Assembly (NCBI GenBank): GCA_036570465.1
Contig: DATCYD010000284.1
Location: 1-5,876, forward strand
Length of the DNA stretch: 5,876 bases
Origin: Anseongella sp036570465
Lineage (GTDB): Bacteria; Bacteroidota; Bacteroidia; Sphingobacteriales; Sphingobacteriaceae
Reading direction: 5' to 3'
Shown here: positions 1 to 5,012 of the stretch, one piece after another
How the letters are laid out: every line of letters begins with the position of its first letter
Position numbering within the stretch: position 1 is the first letter of the stretch
The notes under the pieces: generated by a model
Databases searched by the model: none
What the model saw: the letters and a program-made list of their open reading frames with translations, nothing else
What the model was told of the DNA's origin: nothing
Position numbers and translations under genes: made by a program

Positions 1-1585
1 TCCGAAGTTTGTCAATTTGTTTATTACGCAGTGTGATGGTCATGAACTCAGCGCTCATCTGAGTGTCTTCCGACCAAACAACCGGAGTCCGGTAGCAACG
101 CATGACCGAATCGAGCGAGGTATAAACCAATGAGTCGGCAATGGCCTGAAGGTCTGATTTAAAAACCCGGACATTATTATATGCAAATAGAACCCGGGCA
201 GAATCCACTTTCTCATCGCCCGTACTATCCGGGAGAGGCAATGTTTTCAGGGAATCTGCCGCCGCCAGCGCCCGGGTCAGTGAATCGGCAACCACCGCGG
301 GCAAATAATCTGAAGGCTTCAACGGTGGAGGGCCTATCAGTCCATAGGCCTGCCGTTTTGGAATGGTATCGGTCTCTGAATCATGCCGGGACTCCGAAAC
401 CAGGGAGTCCGTCCGGGCATCTGCGGCCAGGGAATCAGGAACCGGAGAAGTTGGCAAGTCCGGTAACGTCATCTTCAGGGAATCGGGCAGCGCTGCAGCA
501 AGGGAGTCCGGCAGCGTTGCCAGGGAATCGGCAACACCCGGAGCCGTGGCAGGCAATGCAACAGGGATTTGCATATCCGGAACCGGCACATCATTTCCGA
601 GTACGTCCCGCTGGTAGGAAGCCTCAATCCAACGGCGGATCTCCGGAACAGGCAGCAGCCGGGTCTTGAGTGTGTCCGCGGCCATATAAATGGTATCCGC
701 ACGCTTGCTGTCCTGCTCGGCGATCATGATCACGCGCGCGCTATCGGTTACAAAAGCCGTTTCAGTGGCTTTGTTGTATTCTCCCAGTTCTCCGCGCAGA
801 ATAATGTTCTCTACTGTATCAATGATATAAACATCATGCTTCGCCCGGCCAAAGTTTTGTTGCCGGTCATAATATAGCTCATTCCCTTTTAACAGATGAC
901 TCCCACTCCTGTACCAGGCGTTTTCCTGGAACTGGGCCTGGTCCGTACCGGTATTATATGTGCCATTTTCGGCATAAATGAAGTCGTCTTCCCCCTCAAT
1001 TGTGGTGGGGCCGTAAAAATTGGCCACCTTGGTTCCGGTATTATAATGCAGGGTATCTGAGAGGATAACGGCTTCCGGCGTGTTAACGACAGCGTTTTCC
1101 CGGAAGTAAGCATCTTTTGTTCCCACAAAATAATACCCTCTTTTGCTCACCAGCGTATCGTCCTGGTTCACAATTTGTCCGCCGTTATTATACGTGCCCT
1201 CGCGGGTGTTCATATCGTAAGTAAGAAAGTCCGTTGTTAGTACGGCCTGTCCGTCACTCATCGTAATGTTATCGAAAAGACGGGCAAGCCTGGTATTGCC
1301 ATCGTAAAACAAGCGGTCTGCCTGCACGGTAATGGTGTCGTCCTGGCGAACAAATACATTTCCATAAGCTTCCAGCGTATTGGCTTCACTGTCAAGGAAG
1401 GTGCTGTCACAACGCATGGTAGCGTTCTCATGCTGAAAAACGCCATTGATGATCCAGCTTTTGCGCTCGCCTCCCACCACCAGGTAATCCGACTCCAGAA
1501 TGTGGATCGTGGTCGTGGTATCCTGCGCTTTCAGCTGGGTCACGAAGCAACAACATGATATAACAATGAAAAGCCTTAACTTCAC
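1..1585 (-). CDS. OstA/LptA-like lipopolysaccharide-transport protein, 3' end outside window
   Basis: The minus-strand frame is open from a GTG at 1585 to the left edge (528 codons, no stop). It starts with a signal peptide (KLRLFIVISCCCFVTQLKAQ), so the product is exported. Residues about 25-335 are beta-rich repeats of the OstA/LptA type, with recurring phrases such as LEAYGNVFVRQDDTITVQAD, LSDTLHYNTGTKVANFYG and FIYAENGTYNTGT. In this family such repeats form a beta-jellyroll that carries LPS across the periplasm; Bacteroidota have this long form. Residues about 340-455 form a Pro/Asp/Ser/Leu-rich linker, and OstA-like sequence resumes near residue 466 (VLFAYNNVRVFKSDLQAIAD). GTG is chosen because it gives a clean signal peptide and sits 4 nt after a good -7 element; the frame stays open upstream into tilS but has no better start. 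The family call is firm; the LPS role is inferred from homology. Confidence 0.85.
   Translation of the reverse strand, partial: MKLRLFIVISCCCFVTQLKAQDTTTTIHILESDYLVVGGERKSWIINGVFQHENATMRCDSTFLDSEANTLEAYGNVFVRQDDTITVQADRLFYDGNTRLARLFDNITMSDGQAVLTTDFLTYDMNTREGTYNNGGQIVNQDDTLVSKRGYYFVGTKDAYFRENAVVNTPEAVILSDTLHYNTGTKVANFYGPTTIEGEDDFIYAENGTYNTGTDQAQFQENAWYRSGSHLLKGNELYYDRQQNFGRAKHDVYIIDTVENIILRGELGEYNKATETAFVTDSARVIMIAEQDSKRADTIYMAADTLKTRLLPVPEIRRWIEASYQRDVLGNDVPVPDMQIPVALPATAPGVADSLATLPDSLAAALPDSLKMTLPDLPTSPVPDSLAADARTDSLVSESRHDSETDTIPKRQAYGLIGPPPLKPSDYLPAVVADSLTRALAAADSLKTLPLPDSTGDEKVDSARVLFAYNNVRVFKSDLQAIADSLVYTSLDSVMRCYRTPVVWSEDTQMSAEFMTITLRNKQIDKLR
393..536 (-). repeat. Degenerate 24-bp (8-residue) repeats in the OstA-like linker
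   Basis: Read on the minus strand, this part of the OstA-like gene encodes about six consecutive 8-residue units close to PDSLAAAL (VADSLATL, PDSLAAAL, PDSLKMTL, PDLPTSPV, PDSLAADA, RTDSLVSE). On the plus strand the repeat shows as cagggaatc/cagggagtcc. Looser copies of the DSL phrase occur at about 247-290. The repeats keep the reading frame and are probably a flexible or extended spacer between two beta domains. They create long spurious open frames on the plus strand, which I do not count as genes. Confidence 0.7.
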
Positions 1586-1589
1586 CGGA

Positions 1590-1621
1590 CAAAGGTAATC
1601 ATGCTTGATCGCTTTCTGAAA
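1590..1621 (-). promoter_or_regulatory. Bacteroidota-type promoter of the OstA-like gene, predicted leaderless
   Basis: On the minus strand TACCTTTG (1597-1590) is a full match to the -7 consensus TAnnTTTG, and TTTC (1621-1618) lies 20 nt upstream in place of the -33 TTTG. The -7 element ends only 4 nt before the GTG start, so transcription should begin at or next to the start codon and give a leaderless message. The -33 box lies inside the tilS coding region. Confidence 0.5.
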
Positions 1622-2914
1622 TATATACAGGAAGAAAACCTGTGCCTTCCGGGAGACCGGATCCTGCTTGGAGTAAGTGGGGGAATGGACTCTATGCTCA
1701 TGACCTGGCTCTTCAGCCAAAGCGCTTTTTCATTTGATATTGCCCATTGCAATTTCGGCCTGAGGGGAAAAGAATCGGATGAAGATGAAGAATTTGTAGC
1801 TGCACAGGCACAAAATTACGGCGTGTCATTTCACCGCCATCATTTCGACACTGCTGACTACGCCCGCAGCAAGAAGATCTCCGTGCAGATGGCAGCCCGG
1901 GAACTGCGGTACGAATGGTTCGAGACTTTCCGCCGGCAGGAACACTACCAGGCAGTGGCTATTGCGCATCACCGGAATGATCTGGTAGAGACCATGCTCA
2001 TTAACCTGTTGCGGGGCACCGGCCCGGACGGTCTGCATGGCATTCTCCCCCGGAACGGTCATCTGATCAGGCCTCTGCTTTGTTTTACCCGCGAAGAGAT
2101 CGCCGGCATGGTAGTCTCCCAGAAACTTCCTTACCGGGAGGAAAGCACCAATGCTTCTGATAAGTACCTGAGAAACCGCCTGCGGCACCAGGTTGTACCG
2201 GTTTTGAAGGAGCTGAACCCATCCCTGGAGCATACTTTTTCCAAAACCGCGCAACTTTTCCTGGAGACGGGTCAGCTTATTCATCGCTATGTTGACAAGC
2301 ACCGCCGTGTACTGCAAAAAACGAAAAGCGGATGGGAAATTTCCTGCCAGGTCCTTTGCCAGGCAGATGCACCCGGAATATTGCTTTATCACTTACTACG
2401 CCCCATGGGCTTTCATCCGGACACGATACAAGAACTCCTGGAGGCTTGCAATTCACAGCCAGGAAAACAATTCAGCTCCCCTACCCACACCGCTATCAAG
2501 GATCGCGACAGGCTGATCATTATCCCCCGCGAGAACAAACCGTCTGTCATTGCTGAGGAAGCCGATTTTGAAGAATTATTTGATACCCGGGTGCTGGAGG
2601 TAAGCTCAGCCGGGATTCCAGGGGATGCAGGCATTGCCTCGCTGGATCATGGAAAGCTAAAATTTCCACTGACCGTCCGCTACTGGCAGGAGGGGGACCG
2701 GTTCCACCCGTTGGGTATGAAAGGGCAGAAAAAGCTCAGTGATTTTTTTGTGGATCAAAAGGTCCCGCTGCATCTGAAACAGCGTATTCCCCTTGTGTTG
2801 TCAGGCGGGGAGATCGTCTGGGTCGGTGGTTTTCGGATCGCCGATCCGTTCAAAGTCACAGGCTCCACAAAAAAGGTCTTTGAGATCCGGTTCAAAATTC
2901 GAAAAATAAGCTAA
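1601..2914 (+). CDS. tilS: tRNA(Ile)-lysidine synthetase TilS
   Basis: TilS uses ATP and lysine to convert C34 of the CAU anticodon of a minor tRNA-Ile to lysidine, switching it from AUG to AUA decoding; it is cytoplasmic and normally essential. The 437-residue product is full length for the family. Visible motifs are the PP-loop ATP-binding SGGMDS (26-31), AHCNFGLRG (48-56), SVQMAARELRYEWF (94-107), AHHRNDLVET (122-131) followed by NLLRGTGPDGLHGI, RPLL..TREEI (157-167) and the tRNA-binding YREESTN...YLRNRLRH (178-196). The C-terminal TilS domain is clear at about 357-420 (RYWQEGDRFHPLG, KKLSDFF, WVGGFRIADPF). The ATG at 1601 gives the usual short lead to the PP-loop. No strong promoter match is seen upstream; any promoter must lie within the divergent OstA-like gene. 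Confidence 0.97.
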   Translation: MLDRFLKYIQEENLCLPGDRILLGVSGGMDSMLMTWLFSQSAFSFDIAHCNFGLRGKESDEDEEFVAAQAQNYGVSFHRHHFDTADYARSKKISVQMAARELRYEWFETFRRQEHYQAVAIAHHRNDLVETMLINLLRGTGPDGLHGILPRNGHLIRPLLCFTREEIAGMVVSQKLPYREESTNASDKYLRNRLRHQVVPVLKELNPSLEHTFSKTAQLFLETGQLIHRYVDKHRRVLQKTKSGWEISCQVLCQADAPGILLYHLLRPMGFHPDTIQELLEACNSQPGKQFSSPTHTAIKDRDRLIIIPRENKPSVIAEEADFEELFDTRVLEVSSAGIPGDAGIASLDHGKLKFPLTVRYWQEGDRFHPLGMKGQKKLSDFFVDQKVPLHLKQRIPLVLSGGEIVWVGGFRIADPFKVTGSTKKVFEIRFKIRKIS

Positions 2915-2919
2915 ATTTG
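2912..2919 (+). promoter_or_regulatory. Possible -7 element for the small membrane-protein gene
   Basis: TAAATTTG matches the Bacteroidota -7 consensus and overlaps the tilS stop codon, 23 nt before the next ATG. No TTTG is found 19-20 nt upstream (the nearest, 2879-2882, is 29 nt away), so this is weak and the gene may instead be cotranscribed with tilS, which ends 28 bp before it. Confidence 0.25.
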
Positions 2920-2942
2920 GGCTGATATTTCATAAGGCAGGC

Positions 2943-3434
2943 ATGGAAGAAACCCTACTTTTTCGGGAAAAGCAATACCTTGGCCGCAGCAGCTACTGGA
3001 TCAGCAGACGCATGGTGCTGGCCGCCTTTTGTTTCCTGGTTTATTTCCTGGAAAAAGAAGGTCGTAATGCCGAACTTCTGCTAATCGTGGGTATTTCCAT
3101 CGCCGTTATTTCCATCGTCCTGTTGTTCATTGTTCATTTCAAGACCAGCGTATATCCCGATTCGGTGGAACTGGATGGCTTCTGGAGCGCCAGAAAGGTT
3201 AAAATCAGCCTGGATTCAATCGTTGCCGCTGAGAAAATCAAGTACAGCCGCTTCTTGTTAAACAATCCCGTTTACAACCTTCATAAAAAGGGTACCATCC
3301 GTTTTTATACGCGCGGTAAGGACGCTGTCAGGCTTACCGACAAGGACGGCCTGCAATACATCATCGGCAGCCAGCTGGCGCCAGAACTGCTGAAATCCAT
3401 TCAAAAGGCCATGAATACGGTCTCCAGCTCTTAA
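2943..3434 (+). CDS. Small membrane protein of unknown function, possible PH-like cytoplasmic domain
   Basis: I do not recognise a named family. The 163-residue product has a short basic N-terminus, a first hydrophobic segment at about 24-36 (MVLAAFCFLVYFL), a longer one at about 45-66, and a soluble C-terminal domain of roughly 95 residues. That domain reads as alternating beta strands (SVYPDSVELDGFW, KVKISLDSIVAAEKI, GTIRFYTRGKDAVRLTD, LQYIIGS) followed by a closing helix (APELLKSIQKAMN). This layout resembles bacterial pleckstrin-homology-like membrane proteins; that is an inference from pattern only. It lies 28 bp after tilS on the same strand and may be cotranscribed with it. Its TAA stop shares the TTAA at 3431-3434 with the stop of the convergent transporter gene. 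Confidence 0.8.
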   Translation: MEETLLFREKQYLGRSSYWISRRMVLAAFCFLVYFLEKEGRNAELLLIVGISIAVISIVLLFIVHFKTSVYPDSVELDGFWSARKVKISLDSIVAAEKIKYSRFLLNNPVYNLHKKGTIRFYTRGKDAVRLTDKDGLQYIIGSQLAPELLKSIQKAMNTVSSS

Positions 3435-4366
3435 CCGTGTCGTTTGTTCGTCACAATATCCTGCGTGGTCCAGATACGATTCATATCTGCCTGGTGGGAT
3501 GAGGGATCGGCATGTACGAACACTTCCACATGACCATCAAAGCTTCGCTTTAACAGCTGCTCAAACCGGCCGGTCTCAGTATGGGCCTCCTCAAAGGTCA
3601 GGTTGGCAGACATGGTCAGATGACAATCTATGTGAAGATCCGGGCCGTATCGTTGTACCCGCAGGTTATGTACATCAATCCATCGGGGATGCCGGTGCTC
3701 GTTCAGCAACCGGGTAATCTCCTCAAGCAGCTCTTCGTCGGCTTCGTCCATCAATCCTGAAAGGGATTTCCGTACCAGCCGGTAGCCGTTAAACATGATT
3801 ACCAGTGCCAGGGCAATGGAAAGCAAAGCATCCAGCAAGAACCAGCCGGTGAACCGCATGATCAGCAGCCCAGCGATCAGCAGCGTGCTGCTATAACAAT
3901 CGGACAACAGATGCTTGCCATCGGCATACAGGGTTAATGAGCGAAGCTCCTTTCCTTTTCGTACCAGAAGCAGCCCCATTACCAGGTTTCCTACCAGAGA
4001 AAGGCCGATAATGCTCATCCCGGCGTTCAGGGATTGAAGCTCACGGGGTGCGTAAATTGACTCGATGGACCCTACCAGAATGAATATTCCGGCGATCAGT
4101 ACCAGCCCACCTTCGAAACCGGCCGAAAAAAATTCAATCTTTCCATGACCATAGGGATGATTCCGGTCCCGGGGCTTTGCCGCCAGGTAAACACTGTAAA
4201 GTGCGAAACCGGTGGCGATCACATTGATGATAGACTCCAGGGCATCGGTCAGGATCGCCCTCGAATCAGTCAGGTACCACCCGTAAAATTTCATCGCACA
4301 AAGCACCAGACTCATACCCAGCGAGAAGCTGATCCATCGAACCCGTTGCCTGTGATTTTTCTCCAT
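3431..4366 (-). CDS. Cation diffusion facilitator (CDF) family metal exporter
   Basis: CDF proteins are homodimeric inner-membrane antiporters that export divalent metals (Zn, Fe, Mn, Co) in exchange for protons. The 311-residue product has about six hydrophobic segments between 12 and 192 and a cytoplasmic C-terminal domain from about 210. Compared with FieF/YiiP, transport-site residues H152 and D156 are present in HLLSD, and the second site is intact in DRNHPYGHGKIE (D67, H70, H74). In TM2 the usual pair DxxxD reads D41-ALE-S45, so one carboxylate is replaced. The C-terminal domain keeps candidate metal ligands in VHNLRVQRYGPDLHIDCHLTM, EEAH and FVHADP. ATG at 4366 is the only plausible start: an in-frame TGA lies shortly upstream. 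Metal specificity cannot be told from sequence alone. Confidence 0.93.
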   Translation of the reverse strand: MEKNHRQRVRWISFSLGMSLVLCAMKFYGWYLTDSRAILTDALESIINVIATGFALYSVYLAAKPRDRNHPYGHGKIEFFSAGFEGGLVLIAGIFILVGSIESIYAPRELQSLNAGMSIIGLSLVGNLVMGLLLVRKGKELRSLTLYADGKHLLSDCYSSTLLIAGLLIMRFTGWFLLDALLSIALALVIMFNGYRLVRKSLSGLMDEADEELLEEITRLLNEHRHPRWIDVHNLRVQRYGPDLHIDCHLTMSANLTFEEAHTETGRFEQLLKRSFDGHVEVFVHADPSSHQADMNRIWTTQDIVTNKRHG

Positions 4367-4371
4367 TCCGC

Positions 4372-4402
4372 GAAAGATACGGAATCAAGAACGCTGGGCA
4401 AA
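4372..4402 (-). promoter_or_regulatory. Bacteroidota-type promoter of the CDF gene, predicted leaderless
   Basis: On the minus strand TTTG (4402-4399), a 19-nt spacer and TATCTTTC (4379-4372) fit the -33/-7 consensus with one mismatch. The -7 element ends 5 nt before the ATG at 4366, so the transcript would have almost no leader. The palindrome at 4410-4423 lies 7 bp upstream of the -33 box, so its regulator could act on this gene as well as on the first micro-ORF cassette. Confidence 0.55.
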
Positions 4403-4409
4403 GGCGTCT

Positions 4410-4423
4410 TGACATACGTGTCA
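4410..4423. promoter_or_regulatory. Palindromic candidate operator of cassette 1
   Basis: TGACATACGTGTCA has 5-bp arms TGACA/TGTCA around a 4-nt centre. Nearly the same site recurs at 4730-4743, and in both cases 39 bp separate it from the -7 element. The centre sits about 58 bp upstream of the expected transcript start, a position typical for activators. I cannot assign a regulator family. Confidence 0.6.
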
Positions 4424-4438
4424 GTTTTTGCAATTATT

Positions 4439-4470
4439 TTTGAACAATAGGAATTCAACACCTAACTTCG
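4439..4470 (+). promoter_or_regulatory. Promoter of cassette 1
   Basis: TTTG (4439-4442), a 20-nt spacer and TAACTTCG (4463-4470; one mismatch to TAnnTTTG) fit the Bacteroidota consensus. Transcription is expected near 4475-4477, so the RNA would begin right at the AGTTAAT hairpin. Confidence 0.55.
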
Positions 4471-4475
4471 ACAAC

Positions 4476-4566
4476 GAGTTAATCTTTTGGCGCCTTATTA
4501 TTAACTTTTGGGATTTGCCGAAAACCACAAATAGAGTAGGCACGTACCTGTCAAATTCACACGAAA
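4476..4566 (+). ncRNA. Structured 5' leader RNA of cassette 1
   Basis: The predicted transcript opens with a 7-bp hairpin, AGTTAAT (4477-4483) with ATTAACT (4500-4506), with the self-complementary GGCGCC (4489-4494) in its loop. A second two-part hairpin follows: ACTTT (4504-4508) with AGAGT (4533-4537, one G-U pair), a TGGG bulge, then ATTTG (4513-4517) with CAAAT (4528-4532) closing loop CCGAAAACCA. The two hairpins share the ACT at 4504-4506, so they cannot both form fully. The same structure, with compensating differences, occurs in cassette 2. No Shine-Dalgarno sequence precedes the ATG. I do not recognise it as a known riboswitch. Confidence 0.65.
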
Positions 4567-4653
4567 ATGGATTTATCATTCCTGACCGATTTGATTCAAC
4601 AGATTGTTGATCTTGTAACCGGCCTGCTTTCTTCTCTCCTGGGAGGACTTTAA
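4567..4653 (+). CDS. Micro-ORF 1: 28-residue amphipathic hydrophobic peptide
   Basis: The peptide begins MDLSFLTDLIQQIVD and ends GLLSSLLGGL. Hydrophobic residues at 3, 6, 10, 13, 17, 20, 24 and 5, 9, 16, 28 with polar S, T, D and Q between them give a strongly amphipathic helix long enough to lie on or cross a membrane. It has three Asp and no Lys or Arg, so it differs from typical cationic type I toxins and antimicrobial peptides. Support for translation comes from the paralogous ORF at the same position in cassette 2 with the same ends (MD..., LLG-x-L), and from its placement between a promoter-leader and a terminator. There is no clear ribosome-binding site. Function is unknown; toxin-like, secreted amphipathic or signalling peptide are the main options. 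Confidence 0.65.
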   Translation: MDLSFLTDLIQQIVDLVTGLLSSLLGGL

Positions 4654-4662
4654 TTCTGGCAC

Positions 4663-4684
4663 GCTTCAGGTTTTTAACCTGAGC
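4663..4684 (+). other. Hairpin between micro-ORF 1 and its terminator
   Basis: TCAGGTT and AACCTGA pair around a TTT loop, extended by GC/GC past a bulged T. There is no U-run after it, so it is not a terminator by itself. AGGTTT (4668-4673) could pair instead with AAACCT (4691-4696) in the terminator stem, which would open both hairpins. Confidence 0.5.
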
Positions 4685-4691
4685 AAAAGCA

Positions 4692-4719
4692 AACCTCGCT
4701 TCAAAAGCGGGGTTTTTTT
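4692..4719 (+). terminator. Intrinsic terminator of cassette 1
   Basis: AACCTCGCT (4692-4700) pairs with AGCGGGGTT (4706-4714) with one G-U pair around loop TCAAA, and a run of seven T follows. It separates the two cassettes transcriptionally. Confidence 0.85.
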
Positions 4720-4729
4720 GTTAAAAACA

Positions 4730-4743
4730 TGACATAGATGTCA
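4730..4743. promoter_or_regulatory. Palindromic candidate operator of cassette 2
   Basis: TGACATAGATGTCA is nearly the same as the site at 4410-4423 and extends to perfect 7-bp arms ATGACAT/ATGTCAT (4729-4744) around AG. It lies 39 bp before the -7 element, the same distance as in cassette 1. Confidence 0.65.
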
Positions 4744-4759
4744 TATTTTTTTCATTTTT

Positions 4760-4790
4760 TTTGATGCCAACAAGATTGCATCTATCTTTA
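4760..4790 (+). promoter_or_regulatory. Promoter of cassette 2
   Basis: TTTG (4760-4763), a 19-nt spacer and TATCTTTA (4783-4790; one mismatch to TAnnTTTG) fit the Bacteroidota consensus. The transcript should start near 4795, at the AGTTAAT hairpin. Confidence 0.6.
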
Positions 4791-4794
4791 TCCG

Positions 4795-4880
4795 AAGTTA
4801 ATTTCTGGCGCCAAAAAGAATTAACTCTTGGGATTGCCGAAAACCAATAAAAGAGTAAGCATTATCTAAAACAAAATCCG
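4795..4880 (+). ncRNA. Structured 5' leader RNA of cassette 2
   Basis: The first hairpin pairs AGTTAATTTCT (4796-4806) with AGAATTAACT (4817-4826) with one bulged T, leaving GGCGCC (4807-4812) in the loop. The second pairs ACTCT (4824-4828) with AGAGT (4852-4856), keeps the TGGG bulge, and closes with ATTG (4833-4836) and CAAT (4845-4848) around CCGAAAAC. Compared with cassette 1 the outer pair changes from G-U to G-C and the inner helix loses one base on each side, which keeps pairing. The loop GGCGCCAAAAAG is also complementary (11 of 12) to the end of micro-ORF 2. No Shine-Dalgarno sequence is seen before the ATG. Confidence 0.65.
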
Positions 4881-4958
4881 ATGGATATTAATTTTAGCTT
4901 AGCACAAGTTCTGGCTTTGTTGACTGCTTTTTTGGGCACGCTTTTAGGCGCCCTTTAA
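4881..4958 (+). CDS. Micro-ORF 2: 25-residue hydrophobic peptide
   Basis: The peptide begins MDINFSLAQVLALL and ends LGTLLGAL. Apart from D2 it has no charged residue, and residues 6-25 form one hydrophobic stretch that could insert in a membrane. It shares with micro-ORF 1 the start MD-[LI]-[SN]-F and the end LLG-[GA]-L, but the middle has diverged and is three residues shorter. Its position relative to the leader and terminator matches cassette 1. The last codons (Leu-Gly-Ala) contain GGCGCC, which can pair with the leader loop, so folding could control its translation. Function is unknown. Confidence 0.65.
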   Translation: MDINFSLAQVLALLTAFLGTLLGAL

Positions 4959-4968
4959 TGCATGCCGG

Positions 4969-5012
4969 AAAGAGCTTCGGGTTTTTTCAGAAAAGACCTG
5001 AAGCTCTTTTTT
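4969..5012 (+). terminator. Intrinsic terminator of cassette 2
   Basis: AAAGAGCTTCGGGT (4969-4982) pairs with ACCTGAAGCTCTTT (4996-5009), 14 bp with one G-U, followed by T to 5012. It ends directly at the hemW stop codon. The same stem can form in the hemW transcript on the other strand, with a weaker U-run, so it may serve both. Confidence 0.85.

Larger units (their letters stand above)
4410..5012 (+). repeat. Tandem duplication of a small-RNA/micro-ORF cassette
   Basis: Two units (4410-4719 and 4730-5012) carry the same elements in the same order: palindrome, -33/-7 promoter, AGTTAAT hairpin with GGCGCC in its loop, a near-identical block around GGGATT-GCCGAAAACCA, AGAGTA, a micro-ORF beginning ATGGAT and ending at a Leu codon before TAA, and an intrinsic terminator. 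Palindrome and -7 element are offset by exactly 320 bp, the AGTTAAT hairpin by 319 bp and the ORF starts by 314 bp. The micro-ORFs and terminators have diverged much more than the leader, so this is an old duplication under selection rather than a fresh copy. Confidence 0.85.

Noticed and set aside
181..669. Long plus-strand open frame of 162 codons
   Set aside because: It is antisense to the OstA-like gene, Pro/Gly/Ser-rich because of the repeat linker on the other strand, and matches no protein pattern.
1826..2392. Minus-strand open frame of 188 codons
   Set aside because: It lies entirely inside tilS, whose motifs in the sense frame are unmistakable.
4476..4566. Known riboswitch controlling a downstream gene
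   Set aside because: The unit terminates after a 28-codon ORF, and I recognise no known ligand-binding core; a new class cannot be excluded.
4428..4610. Plus-strand frame of 60 codons across the cassette 1 promoter and leader
   Set aside because: It would start upstream of the predicted transcript start and reads through the leader hairpins; cassette 2 has no counterpart.
4440..4960. Antisense RNA to the micro-ORFs, as expected for a type I toxin-antitoxin pair
   Set aside because: I looked on the minus strand for TAnnTTTG with a TTTG at 19-20 nt and found no convincing match; an antitoxin RNA could still exist elsewhere.
4410..5012. CRISPR array or insertion-sequence remnant
   Set aside because: Only two units, each with promoter and terminator, with no transposase fragment, no target duplication and no short regular repeats.
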